DNA of 64,000 nt from Opitutus sp. GTDB taxonomy: Bacteria; Verrucomicrobiota; Verrucomicrobiia; Opitutales; Opitutaceae. Below the pieces are notes generated by a model, which saw only the letters and a list, made by a program, of their open reading frames with translations, searched no databases and was not told the origin of the DNA. Position 1 is the stretch's first letter, and every line of letters starts with the position of its first letter. The DNA lies in assembly GCA_013821985.1 (NCBI GenBank), contig PNJQ01000002.1, forward strand, positions 48,085 to 112,084. The letters are read 5' to 3'. Below, one piece after another: positions 25,803 to 34,184 of the stretch. The position numbers were made by a program, and so were the translations under genes.

Positions 25803-26499
25803 TCCGTGGAAGATTCACACGCTGGTCCTCGATGTGGATGACACGCTCTTCCCAGAGCGTGATTTCGTTTTGGGTGGATTCGCGGCGGCAGGGAAGTGGC
25901 TGCGCGCGCAACTCGGCGTGGATGGATTTTCGGCGACCGCTACTCGATTATTTGAAGCGGGACTCCGTGGGCGAATTTTCGATGAATCGCTGGACGCAAT
26001 GGATGTGCCAATAAGTCCGGAACTGGTTGGCGAACTTGTCGTAGCGTATCGTTCTCATCAACCAACGCTCACTTTATTTCCTGACGCCGCGCGGCTTCTC
26101 TCGAGGGCGGTGGGCCGGGTGAATGTCGCTTTGCTGACAGACGGCTTCGAAGCGGTCCAACGGAATAAGATCGAGGCGCTTGCGCTTGACCCTCGCATCG
26201 AGCTTCGCGTGATCACGGACGCGCTGGGAGGGCGGAACTTTTGGAAGCCCTGCCCGGAAGGATTTCGCCTAGTCATGCGGCGCTACCCGGGCGAATCCGG
26301 CGGCTACGTCTATGTCGGCGACAATCCGCGGAAGGATTTTCTGGGACCGCGTGCGCTCGGCTGGAGGACGGTGCGAATCAAACGCGAAGGAGGCGAGCAC
26401 TCAACCTACGTCGCGAATCCAGACGAGGAGGCTGATATCGTGGTCACCGACTTGACCGAACTGTCCCAACATTTCGGGTGGGAGGAGAATGGGCGATGA
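25795..26499 (+). CDS. HAD-superfamily hydrolase
   Basis: 234 residues from the ATG at 25795. LVLDVDDTLFPERDF carries the nucleophile Asp and acid Asp (DxDxT). VALLTDGFEAVQRNK is motif II, RNFWKPCPEGFRLVM supplies the motif III Lys, and YVYVGDNPRKDFLGPRALGWRTV is motif IV. The cap domain sits between motifs I and II. It is a probable phosphatase on a small metabolite, linked by overlap to the ATP-grasp gene. Its stop overlaps the EpsI start (ATGA at 26496). Confidence 0.85.
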   Translation: MIDPWKIHTLVLDVDDTLFPERDFVLGGFAAAGKWLRAQLGVDGFSATATRLFEAGLRGRIFDESLDAMDVPISPELVGELVVAYRSHQPTLTLFPDAARLLSRAVGRVNVALLTDGFEAVQRNKIEALALDPRIELRVITDALGGRNFWKPCPEGFRLVMRRYPGESGGYVYVGDNPRKDFLGPRALGWRTVRIKREGGEHSTYVANPDEEADIVVTDLTELSQHFGWEENGR

Positions 26500-27170
26500 A
26501 AAAGGCGATTCTGATCTCCGTGCTCCTTACCCTCGTCAGCGCGATTGTCCTGCAATTGCTGCCGAAGCGCGCACCTGAGGTCGGACGAGGTCAACACCTG
26601 CGGCAAGTGTTGCCAGAGGATTTGCCCGGATGGTCTGGAACCGATCTTCCCTTGGGGCAGAACGAAGCGGTGAGTGGGGCAGTCGAAAAGACGCTGCGCT
26701 TCGACGACGCCTACTTCCGCGAGTTTCGCTCGGGGCGCGGCACTGTGGCACTCTATGTCGCTTACTGGGGACCGGGGAAAATGCCGGTTCAATTAGTCTC
26801 ATCTCACACTCCTGATCGCTGCTGGGTTGAAAACGGTTGGTCGCGCGAAAAGGTGCGACACGCGGTCGCGGCTGCGAGTGCGGTCCGGCCAGGCGAGTGG
26901 CGGCTGTTCAAGGCGCCATCAGGGCAAAAGCTGAACGTGCTGTTTTGGCATGTGGTGGGCGACGATTTGTATGACTACGGTCAGCGCGCCAGCGAAATGC
27001 CGTCCGCTTGGCGCTGGTGGCGCGATGCCGCATTGCAGGCCGTTCGTCCGCCCGCTGAACAGTATTTTATCCGAGTCTCGAGCGATCGGCCGTTTGAGGA
27101 GCTTGCCGGAGACGCTGGTTGGCAGCAACTACTCCGAGCGCTGGAAGAGGTTGGTCTTCGCGCGGGATAA
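26496..27170 (+). CDS. epsI: EpsI family protein (DUF3485, exosortase-associated)
   Basis: 224 residues from the ATG at 26496. One N-terminal membrane segment (KKAILISVLLTLVSAIVLQLLP) is followed by a periplasmic domain. LPGWSGTDLPLGQ, ALYVAYWGPGKMPVQLVSSHTPDRCWVENGW (the conserved His-x-Pro-x-x-Cys-x-x-x-x-Gly-Trp of DUF3485) and LNVLFWHVVGDDLYDYGQR identify it. In other bacteria EpsI is fused to or encoded beside an exosortase; none is found in this window. It ends one base before the next possible GTG start. Confidence 0.88.
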   Translation: MKKAILISVLLTLVSAIVLQLLPKRAPEVGRGQHLRQVLPEDLPGWSGTDLPLGQNEAVSGAVEKTLRFDDAYFREFRSGRGTVALYVAYWGPGKMPVQLVSSHTPDRCWVENGWSREKVRHAVAAASAVRPGEWRLFKAPSGQKLNVLFWHVVGDDLYDYGQRASEMPSAWRWWRDAALQAVRPPAEQYFIRVSSDRPFEELAGDAGWQQLLRALEEVGLRAG

Positions 27171-27236
27171 GTGGGCAGCGGCATTTGGCGCATTGACGTG
27201 GAGGGGTGTCGCCTGCGTGCTTTCTCTCTGAAAACT

Positions 27237-28466
27237 GTGAAAACGCGCATCTATCTTTCTTCGCCGCACATGGGTCCGGACGAGCTGGGGCTCGTTCAAG
27301 AGACCTTTGCATCGAACTGGATCGCGCCGGTGGGGCCGCAGGTGGATGCGTTTGAGCAGGAACTCGCGGCACGCGCCGGCACGAAATCGGCGGCGGTCCT
27401 TTCTTCGGGGACGGCTGCGCTGCATCTCGCGCTCCGCTGGCTGGGCGTGCAGCAGGGCGAAGAGGTGCTGTGTTCGACGCTGACGTTTTCCGCGAGCGCC
27501 AACCCGATTCTCTACGAACGCGCCGTGCCGGTGTTCGTCGACAGTGACGAACGGTCTTGGAATATGGATCCCGCGCGATTGGCCGAGGCGATCGAGGACG
27601 GCATGCGCCGCGGGAAAAAGCCCAAGGCTGTCATTCTCGTGCACCTTTACGGTCAGAGTGCGGATTTGGATCCGATTGTGGCGACCTGTGCGCAGCACGA
27701 GATTCCGTTGATCGAGGACGCGGCGGAGGCGCTCGGAGCGGTTTATTTTGGCCGCGAAGAGGCGCAAAAATCGCAAAAAAAAGAAGACATTCCGCCGTCT
27801 GCTCTCAGCCCTCAGCTCTCAGCCATCAGCTCCTCCCGGCCCGGCGTTGCGCCGGGTTCGGTCGGCCTCTGCGGCATTCATTCTTTCAACGGGAATAAGA
27901 TTATCACCACCTCGAGCGGCGGCGCTTTGGTCAGCAATGATGCCAAGCTAATCGAGAAGGCGAAGTTCTGGGCGACGCAGGCGCGCGATCCGGCACCGCA
28001 CTACCAGCATTCGGAGGTCGGCTTCAATTATCGCATGAGCAATGTCCTCGCGGCGATCGGTCGTGGGCAACTTCGCGTGCTTGATCAACGCGTCGACGCA
28101 CGGCGGGCCAATTGCGCCTACTATCAGAAGCATCTCGGCGATCTGCGGGGCCTGAATTTCATGCCGGAGGCAGAATATGGACGCAGCACGCGTTGGCTGA
28201 CGTGCGTGACGATTGATCCGGCGATCTCAGGGACAGACCGCGAAGCGGTGCGGCTGGCGCTTGCGGACGAGAACATTGAGGCGCGTCCAGTCTGGAAGCC
28301 GATGCACCTGCAACCGATTTTCGCCGGCACGCGCTGCTACGGAGGCGCTGTTTCTGAACGGTTGTTCACGGATGGTTTGTGCCTGCCGTCAGGCTCAAAT
28401 TTGACCGAAACCGAGCTTGAACGCGTCGTTTCGGTGGTCCGAAAGGCTTGGAAATCTCGCTCGTAA
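27237..28466 (+). CDS. DegT/DnrJ/EryC1/StrS aminotransferase, PglE-like, with low-complexity insert
   Basis: 409 residues if started at the GTG at 27237, where PglE homologues begin (MKTRIYLSSPHMGPDELGLVQETF); a GTG at 27171 would add 22 residues. SSGTAALHLAL, EDAAEALGA and SFNGNKIITTSSGG with PLP-binding Lys221 are diagnostic. Family reaction: transamination of UDP-4-keto-6-deoxy-GlcNAc, the step after PglF, whose homologue lies downstream. Residues about 172-208 (27750-27858) are an extra, Ser/Pro/Lys-rich stretch before the Lys motif, encoded by repeat-like DNA. Confidence 0.85.
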   Translation: MKTRIYLSSPHMGPDELGLVQETFASNWIAPVGPQVDAFEQELAARAGTKSAAVLSSGTAALHLALRWLGVQQGEEVLCSTLTFSASANPILYERAVPVFVDSDERSWNMDPARLAEAIEDGMRRGKKPKAVILVHLYGQSADLDPIVATCAQHEIPLIEDAAEALGAVYFGREEAQKSQKKEDIPPSALSPQLSAISSSRPGVAPGSVGLCGIHSFNGNKIITTSSGGALVSNDAKLIEKAKFWATQARDPAPHYQHSEVGFNYRMSNVLAAIGRGQLRVLDQRVDARRANCAYYQKHLGDLRGLNFMPEAEYGRSTRWLTCVTIDPAISGTDREAVRLALADENIEARPVWKPMHLQPIFAGTRCYGGAVSERLFTDGLCLPSGSNLTETELERVVSVVRKAWKSRS

Positions 28467-28589
28467 CCACGAGATGAGGGCAACCAGCATTCCCAGCGTG
28501 GACCTTGCAAAGGCATCACCCCCGACTGTTCGAGCCTTGGAAGCCATGATGCGCCGGTTGGTGTCCAATGTGGTCAGAATTCCGTCGGC

Positions 28590-29198
28590 TTGAGCCTCGC
28601 GGTTAAACGTGCCTTCGATGTTGTCGTGGTCCTCGTGACTGCGCCCGTGTGGCTGCCCGTGATCGCCGTGTTGTCCGCGCTGGTGCGCGTGAAGCTTGGT
28701 TCCCCCGTTCTCTTTCGGCAAAAGCGTCCAGGGGCGGGCGAACAGCTTTTCGAGTTGGTCAAGTTTCGGACGATGACGGATGAACGAGACGCCGCCGGAA
28801 ATCTCCAGCCTGATGCAGTCCGGCTAACGGCGTTCGGCCGGTGGCTGCGCGCCACGTCGCTCGATGAACTCCCGGAGCTTTGGAACGTCCTGCGCGGCGA
28901 GATGAGCCTGGTCGGCCCCCGTCCGCTGTTGGTGCAGTATTTGTCGCGCTACTCGGCCGAACAGCGCCGCCGGCACGAGGTCCCGCCGGGAATCACCGGG
29001 TGGGCACAAATCAACGGGCGCAACGCGTTGAGTTGGGAGGAAAAATTCACGCACGACGTGTGGTATGTGGACCACCGCTCCTTCGCGCTCGATTTGCGCA
29101 TCCTGTTTCTGACATTCTGGCAAGTGGTCTCCCGCAAGGGCATTTCTGCTCCCGGTGACGCCACCATGCCCGAATTTCTCCCGAAACAAAATCAGTGA
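28590..29198 (+). CDS. Initiating phosphoglycosyltransferase, PglC-like 2
   Basis: 202 residues, size of PglC. The reentrant membrane helix (VKRAFDVVVVLVTAPVWLPVIAVLSALV), [55 protein letters not shown] and PPGITGWAQINGRNALSWEEKFTHDVWYVDHRS are classic. The start is TTG at 28590. The 123-base gap upstream holds no gene. It is grouped with PglE-like and PglF-like neighbours, so it probably loads a bacillosamine-type sugar phosphate onto the lipid carrier. Its TGA overlaps the GTG of the pglF-like gene. Confidence 0.92.
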   Translation: MSLAVKRAFDVVVVLVTAPVWLPVIAVLSALVRVKLGSPVLFRQKRPGAGEQLFELVKFRTMTDERDAAGNLQPDAVRLTAFGRWLRATSLDELPELWNVLRGEMSLVGPRPLLVQYLSRYSAEQRRRHEVPPGITGWAQINGRNALSWEEKFTHDVWYVDHRSFALDLRILFLTFWQVVSRKGISAPGDATMPEFLPKQNQ

Positions 29199-31093
29199 AG
29201 TCCGAACCGCCCTTTTCGACCAAGTCCGTCCTCGTCGAGCATATCACCCGCACGCTGGCGCTGGTGACGTTGTATTCGGTGGTGCTCGCCGGTTGCCGGT
29301 TCTTTGCCTACGAGCTGCGCTTCGATTTTCTGGTGCCGGAGCAGTTCCAACAGGAGCGGCTCGTTTCGGTCGCCTTCAGTCTGCCGGTGAAATTGGGCGC
29401 CTTGCTGTTGTTTCGGCAGTTTGGCAGCCTCCTCACTTACTTCAGCGTGCCCGACTTGCTTCGCATCGCGGCGGCGATGGCGATCGCGAATCTCGCGTCC
29501 TACCTGCTGCGCCTCGGCTTAACGCCCGGTATGATTTCGCCACGCGGCGTGATTTTGACGGATTTCGTTCTCTCGGTGGGTGCTTTGAGCTTTTTGCGTT
29601 TGGGGTTTCGCGTTTATCGCGAGCGGTTCGGCCAGCGGGGCCAAACACCGGGACGCAAAGCCGTGCGAAGGATCGCCATCCTTGGAGGCGGCGATGCCGG
29701 CGCGCAATTCGCGCAGGAGGCGCAGTCACGCCCCTCGCTCGGCCTAAAACCGGTTTTCTTCCTCGATGACGATTGGAGCAAGCACGGGCGCAACATTCAC
29801 GGCGTCCCTGTGCTGGGTTCCCCAGAGGAAATCATCCGCCTTCGCAAAGAATACCCCATCGACAGCGCGGTGCTCGCAATGCCCTCGGCACCCGCCAAGA
29901 GGGTCCAGGAAATCTACAAGGTGCTCTCGGCGGAAGGCATCAAGGTAGAAATCATTCCCTCCATGGCCGAATTGGCCACCGGTCGCGTTCAGGTCACCAA
30001 GATTCGCCCTGTCCAAGTGGACGACTTACTCGGGCGCGCGGCGGTAGATCTGCGCAGCGACGACATCGCGGAGCTGATGCGCGACAAGGTGGTGATGGTG
30101 ACGGGTGCCGGTGGCAGTATCGGCAGCGAACTTTGCCGTCAAATCGCCTCCTATGAGCCGGAGCGCCTTCTTCTCGTGGAGCAATCGGAAGGGGCGCTGT
30201 TCAACGTGGAGAGCGAACTGAACGACAGCGGCTATGGCAGCACGATCGTCCCCCTTGTGGCGGACATCCTTGATACCCCGCGCATGCAGGCGATCTTCGA
30301 GCGCTTCAAGCCGGAGGTGGTGTTCCACGCTGCCGCGCACAAGCACGTCTACATGATGGAGCGCCAACCGGGTGAGGCGGTGAAGAACAACACCACGGGC
30401 ACGCGCTTACTGGCTGAGCTTTGCGCCGCGAGCAAGGTGGAGACGTTCGTGTTCATTTCAACCGACAAGGCGATCAATCCGACGAGTGCGATGGGCGCGA
30501 GCAAGCGGCTCGCGGAAATGCACCTGCAGCACCTGCAAGCGCATGGTGGAGGGAAGACGCGTTTCATCGCCGTGCGCTTCGGCAACGTGCTGGGTTCGTC
30601 GGGCAGTGTCATCCCGATCTTCAAGCAGCAGATTGCCGCCGGCGGGCCGGTCACCGTGACGCATCCCGACGTCACGCGCTACTTCATGACAATTCCCGAA
30701 GCGGTCGGACTCGTCCTCAAGACGGCCGTGCTGGGCACCGGTGGCAGCATCTACGTCCTGGATATGGGCAAGCCGATGAAGATCGTCGATCTCGCGCGCC
30801 AGCTGATCGAGTTGAGCGGGTTGCGGCCCGACGAGGACATCGAAATCAAATTCGTCGGGCTGCGTCCGGGAGAAAAACTTTTCGAGGAATTGCAGCACAA
30901 GAACGAGCTGCTCCAGCCGACCGGACACGAGCGCATTTCGCTGCTCGCGGCGCAGATCCCTCCCGCCCCGGAATGGGCGGAACGATGCGTGAACGAGATT
31001 GAGCGCCAGGTGACGACGCTGGAGCCCGCGCAGCTCAAGCTCGCGATCCAGAAAACGGTCCCGGAATACCGTCCCCACTTGGATCAGGTCTGA
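29195..31093 (+). CDS. UDP-GlcNAc 4,6-dehydratase, membrane-anchored (PglF/WbpM-like)
   Basis: 632 residues. Four N-terminal membrane helices (about 20-130), a first nucleotide domain (AILGGGDAGAQFAQEA) and a second extended-SDR domain (VTGAGGSIGSELCRQIASYEPERLLLVEQSE). STDKAINPTSAMGASKR has Asp-Lys-...-Met-...-Lys, the PglF variant in which the usual catalytic Tyr is Met. GLRPGEKLFEELQ is the C-terminal signature. Reaction: UDP-GlcNAc to UDP-4-keto-6-deoxy-GlcNAc. GTG start at 29195 overlaps the PglC-like stop. It is the last gene of the polysaccharide locus. Confidence 0.93.
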   Translation: MKSEPPFSTKSVLVEHITRTLALVTLYSVVLAGCRFFAYELRFDFLVPEQFQQERLVSVAFSLPVKLGALLLFRQFGSLLTYFSVPDLLRIAAAMAIANLASYLLRLGLTPGMISPRGVILTDFVLSVGALSFLRLGFRVYRERFGQRGQTPGRKAVRRIAILGGGDAGAQFAQEAQSRPSLGLKPVFFLDDDWSKHGRNIHGVPVLGSPEEIIRLRKEYPIDSAVLAMPSAPAKRVQEIYKVLSAEGIKVEIIPSMAELATGRVQVTKIRPVQVDDLLGRAAVDLRSDDIAELMRDKVVMVTGAGGSIGSELCRQIASYEPERLLLVEQSEGALFNVESELNDSGYGSTIVPLVADILDTPRMQAIFERFKPEVVFHAAAHKHVYMMERQPGEAVKNNTTGTRLLAELCAASKVETFVFISTDKAINPTSAMGASKRLAEMHLQHLQAHGGGKTRFIAVRFGNVLGSSGSVIPIFKQQIAAGGPVTVTHPDVTRYFMTIPEAVGLVLKTAVLGTGGSIYVLDMGKPMKIVDLARQLIELSGLRPDEDIEIKFVGLRPGEKLFEELQHKNELLQPTGHERISLLAAQIPPAPEWAERCVNEIERQVTTLEPAQLKLAIQKTVPEYRPHLDQV

Positions 31094-31317
31094 GTCGGGC
31101 GGCCGGGTCGTGACGGCGCGCGCCGGCTGCCGCGTGACCCGACCGGAAGGGGCAACAGGCCCGGACTAAGGCGGCAGGGTGCAAGGGGCCGGAATGGGGC
31201 GAAGCCTGCGCACTTCTCCCGGCCAATCCAAGGCTGGGCTGATTTGACAGTTTATGCGGCGCGTCAAATGCGCGGTGCAATGCGGCGCAGCGTCCCTCCT
31301 TGCATCTGGGCCCCATC
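31094..31317 (+). terminator. Intergenic gap with GC-rich imperfect hairpin, possible terminator
   Basis: A 224-base gap between the polysaccharide locus and the recombinase. GGCCGGGTCGTGACGGC (31101-31117) can pair imperfectly with GCCGCGTGACCCGACC (31129-31144). No T-run follows, so it may be a structured repeat or a factor-dependent end. Nothing else recognisable is seen; this is the probable left limit of the mobile region. Confidence 0.3.
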
Positions 31318-31980
31318 ATGGGAATCGCACGTTTTATCGAAGTGGGGGAGCGCGATCGACTCCTCGGCGCGCTGCACAGCACCCGGGACCAGCTGCTCGC
31401 CACGCTGGGCCTCAACACCGGGCTGCGCGTGGGATCGATCCTCTCGCTGCGCTGGAGACAGCTCTGGCGGAACGGCGGACCGGTTCAGGTCCTGGAGGTG
31501 CCGCGCCGTCAGCTGAAGGGCGGTCGATCGGCGCATCGGCGCCGGGTGCTGTCGCGGCGAGTGCCCGTGAATGCGGCGCTGGCCGACGCCATCCACGCCT
31601 TCGTGGCCGCGGACTTCGGGGGCTGCGAGCCGGATGAGGAGGCTTTCGTCTTCGCGTCGGCGCGGCGGGCTGGACAGCCGCTCACCCGGCAGCAAGCCTA
31701 CAACATCATCGCGCGGGCGGCCGCCCGGGCCGGACTGCAGGGCACCGTGGCCCCGCACGGGTTGCGGCGGTCATTTGCGGGCGATGTGTATGAGGCCACC
31801 GGACACGACCTCGTCGCCACCCAAATGCTGCTGGGCCACAGCTCGCCTCTGGTGACGGCGGCGTATTTGCGGCCCCGGGAGGACGAGCTGAACGCCGTGG
31901 TGCTCCGGCTGCCTGGCACCGTCGGCGGGCGCCAACTGATGCCGGCAGCGGAGCCGCGGATCTGCATCTCCGGGTCATGA
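31318..31980 (+). CDS. Short tyrosine recombinase (catalytic domain only)
   Basis: 220 residues from the ATG at 31318; a TTG at 31300 would add six. TGLRVGSILSLRW (Arg37), a strand lysine at about 67, PHGLRRSFA (His147, Arg150), GHSSPLVTAAYLRP (His174, nucleophile Tyr183) form a complete R-K-H-R-H-Y set. The N-terminal core-binding SAM-like domain of phage integrases is almost absent, so it resembles small resolvase-type or XerC-like enzymes. Its TGA overlaps the ATG of the AAA+ gene (31977-31980), so the two are co-translated. Confidence 0.85.
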   Translation: MGIARFIEVGERDRLLGALHSTRDQLLATLGLNTGLRVGSILSLRWRQLWRNGGPVQVLEVPRRQLKGGRSAHRRRVLSRRVPVNAALADAIHAFVAADFGGCEPDEEAFVFASARRAGQPLTRQQAYNIIARAAARAGLQGTVAPHGLRRSFAGDVYEATGHDLVATQMLLGHSSPLVTAAYLRPREDELNAVVLRLPGTVGGRQLMPAAEPRICISGS

Positions 31981-33110
31981 ACGATCCAATTAATGACTTT
32001 TGGCAGGGCCTGCGGCCGGAGTTCCTGGAGGGTGTCTTCGCCCGCGTGGTTGCCCAGAAAAACGAGCTGACGCCCGCCGATCGTGCCGTGCTGGAGGAGA
32101 CGGTGGCAGGATTTTTGAGCCGCAACCGGGCGGCACTCAGTTGCCTCCTCGCGTCGCCGTCTTTCGTGGCGGAACACCCGGAGTTGTTGGACAAGCTTTT
32201 GAGGGACGCATGGCAGTGCGCCCCGGGCCCCGAGGAGCGGACGTGGATCCAGGCCCAAGCCAGCCGCGCAGGTCGGAAGGATTTCCGGGGGACTCCCAAA
32301 CCGCGGACCGAATTGCTCCTGACCGCCTCCCAGAAGCGGGTGTTCGAGGAGCTGCGGGCGATCGCCGAAGTCTTCTTCGAAGGCCGGGACCTCGGGCCAA
32401 TCGCGCCGCGTTGGACGACGCTGATCATCGGGCCGACCGGGATCGGGAAGTCCCATCTGGTCCGCCGGTTGGCCGACCAGCTCGGCCTCGAGGCGGTGCG
32501 GGTCGGGGTATCGAGTTGGGTTCCCGCCGGAGCCAAGCTCGACCCGACCTCGCTCACGGTCGTTTTGGACCACGTCCGGAAAGGGACCCGTTTTGTGCTG
32601 CACCTGGAGGAGGCGGATAAATTGGCCGGCTCCCGGACTGACGCCTGGTCGCAGGGCCAACTGAGCGAGTTGCTCATGCTTCTGGACGGCGCTCCGGGCG
32701 CCCCGTGGACCGACCGCGACCGGTTTCTCTTCCGGCGCAACGCCCTGGTGGTCGCCACCGGCGCATGGCAAGAGATCTTCGAGCGGACCAGCCCAGGACT
32801 TGGGTTCGGGGCGCAACGAGCGGAGACTGACCGGCGCAGCGAGGTCCAGCGCGCCGGCAAGATCCCGGCCGAGCTGCTCGCCCGGTTTGGCCAACACCTG
32901 ATTTTGGAGCCGCTCACGACCGAGGACTTTCAGGGGCTGGCGGGCCAATTGAAGCTTGGACGGGAACATTACGATCCCGAGGCGGGCGTGGCTTCGGGTC
33001 AGAACATGCGCTACCTGGAGAGTTGCATGGCGCAACGCGAGTTGCAGAGGGCCAGAGCCGAGCTGCGCCTCCGAGAGAGGGCGAAACCGGTGCCGACACG
33101 GGATCGGTGA
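31977..33110 (+). CDS. AAA+ ATPase coupled to tyrosine recombinase
   Basis: 377 residues. A helical N-terminus (about 1-115) precedes the AAA+ core: Walker A GPTGIGKSHLVRRLA, Walker B-like FVLHLEEADKLAG, sensor-1-like RNALVVATGAWQEIF and a likely Arg finger at PAELLARFGQHLIL. The arrangement is close to ClpX/RuvB-type AAA+ modules, but there is no zinc-binding or peptidase partner. It begins inside the recombinase stop codon. Possible roles are remodelling of the recombinase complex or plasmid-type partition/replication. I recognise no named family. Confidence 0.75.
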   Translation: MNDPINDFWQGLRPEFLEGVFARVVAQKNELTPADRAVLEETVAGFLSRNRAALSCLLASPSFVAEHPELLDKLLRDAWQCAPGPEERTWIQAQASRAGRKDFRGTPKPRTELLLTASQKRVFEELRAIAEVFFEGRDLGPIAPRWTTLIIGPTGIGKSHLVRRLADQLGLEAVRVGVSSWVPAGAKLDPTSLTVVLDHVRKGTRFVLHLEEADKLAGSRTDAWSQGQLSELLMLLDGAPGAPWTDRDRFLFRRNALVVATGAWQEIFERTSPGLGFGAQRAETDRRSEVQRAGKIPAELLARFGQHLILEPLTTEDFQGLAGQLKLGREHYDPEAGVASGQNMRYLESCMAQRELQRARAELRLRERAKPVPTRDR

Positions 33111-33389
33111 GTACGAAATCCTTGGCCTGCGACGTACCGTGCAGTGCGGTAAGTGGCGGACTCGCCTCGGGGGAGCGCAGCATTCGGCGGTGCGGGTGAA
33201 AATCTCCTTGGACTTCGGCGCTCGGAGGATAACATGAATGTGTAGCCGGCGGAGAGGATTCGTCTGCGAAAGAACTTTCACCTGCCGGCAACTCGGCGGG
33301 TCTGGTGTGGTCGAATGGCGGCGGGTGGCGCGCATAAGCGTGCGGGCGGGACTGAGGCTCGCGGTGCCGGGACGGCATCTGGAAGGACG
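33111..33389 (+). other. Gap of 279 bases without a convincing gene
   Basis: A GTG at 33107 overlapping the upstream stop opens a 30-codon frame that looks non-coding. A purine-rich ribosome-binding site (GGAAGGAC, about 33381-33388) ends the gap in front of the next ATG. No repeats or tRNA-like folds were seen. Confidence 0.4.
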
Positions 33390-33989
33390 ATGATTCGTTC
33401 CATCCACAATTTCGCCATGGGGCTCCATGCGCTCCTCGAGGCTTACCGCAAGCTGGTGAACCTCGGCCTCGGGAAGCTGTTCTCGCTCGGGTTCCTCATC
33501 GGGTTCGTCGCGACGGTCGCGGGTGCGCGTATTGCCGCTGACCCTACGACGTGGCCTGTCACCGTCCTGATTTTGCGCGGACTGCACTGGGCCGGCTGGC
33601 AAACAGACGGGGCGTTCGCACCCATCTTTAACGGGCTGTCGGTCGCATCGAATTTGGCCGTCGCGCCTTGGATGCTGTTGCTCCTCTCGCTGGCAGTGTA
33701 CGCGGTCACCCTACGCTGCGGAGTGGCGATTCTCCTGTTCGTGGTGTTCCGCGATTTGCCACCCATCTGGGCGGTAGCGGCAGGGGCGGTGCAGGCAGTT
33801 GTCGTGGCCGCGGCCCTCCGCCGTCTCGATCGGGAAAACCCAGTTCTCGGGTCAGTACTCCGAAACGGCGGCGCTGTTATCGGGGCGGCCGTCGCAGCCT
33901 GTTGGTTCTTCGCCCAGTTCCTGCCCGTTATCCCTCTGGTGCTAACCGTCCTGCAGCACGCATGCAAGTGGTTGATGGCAGCTTGCTAG
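33390..33989 (+). CDS. Predicted integral membrane protein of unknown function
   Basis: 199 residues from the ATG at 33390, chosen because GGAAGGAC lies directly upstream; the open frame goes back to 33315. About four to five hydrophobic segments are visible: LFSLGFLIGFVATVAGARI, LAVAPWMLLLLSLAVYAVTL, VAILLFVVFRDLPPIWAVAAGAVQAVVVAAAL and AVIGAAVAACWFFAQFLPVIPLVLTVL. No motif is recognised. Its place inside the mobile region beside plasmid-type genes suggests a conjugation, entry-exclusion or accessory role, without direct evidence. Confidence 0.55.
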   Translation: MIRSIHNFAMGLHALLEAYRKLVNLGLGKLFSLGFLIGFVATVAGARIAADPTTWPVTVLILRGLHWAGWQTDGAFAPIFNGLSVASNLAVAPWMLLLLSLAVYAVTLRCGVAILLFVVFRDLPPIWAVAAGAVQAVVVAAALRRLDRENPVLGSVLRNGGAVIGAAVAACWFFAQFLPVIPLVLTVLQHACKWLMAAC

Positions 33990-34184
33990 CGCACCTCAGC
34001 TCGTCGCAACTGCCTCCGCCGTCGCTGCTCCCAAGCGACACCGATATAACTAGAGCCACAGGAGCGTGTGGAAAATCGACTATGTCCCGTGTCAGTGCGG
34101 CCCAACGTGCATCCCGCCAGCCCGCGGGTCGTCCCGCAACCCTTCGGGCCCCCGGAGAACGAGTGCTACAATGTCGGTAGCAAC

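Noticed and set aside
31094..31317. Left attachment site matching the ssrA 3' end
   Set aside because: No stretch here or elsewhere to the left reproduces the GTGAGGGGAGTTGAACCCC sequence by eye.
33107..33199. Small GTG-started ORF overlapping the AAA+ stop
   Set aside because: About 30 codons, no ribosome-binding site and no protein-like pattern.
31698..33602. 634-codon minus-strand ORF opposite the recombinase and AAA+ genes
   Set aside because: The plus strand carries Walker motifs and recombinase motifs with overlapping start/stop; the minus-strand product shows no domain and is rich in Pro and Arg.
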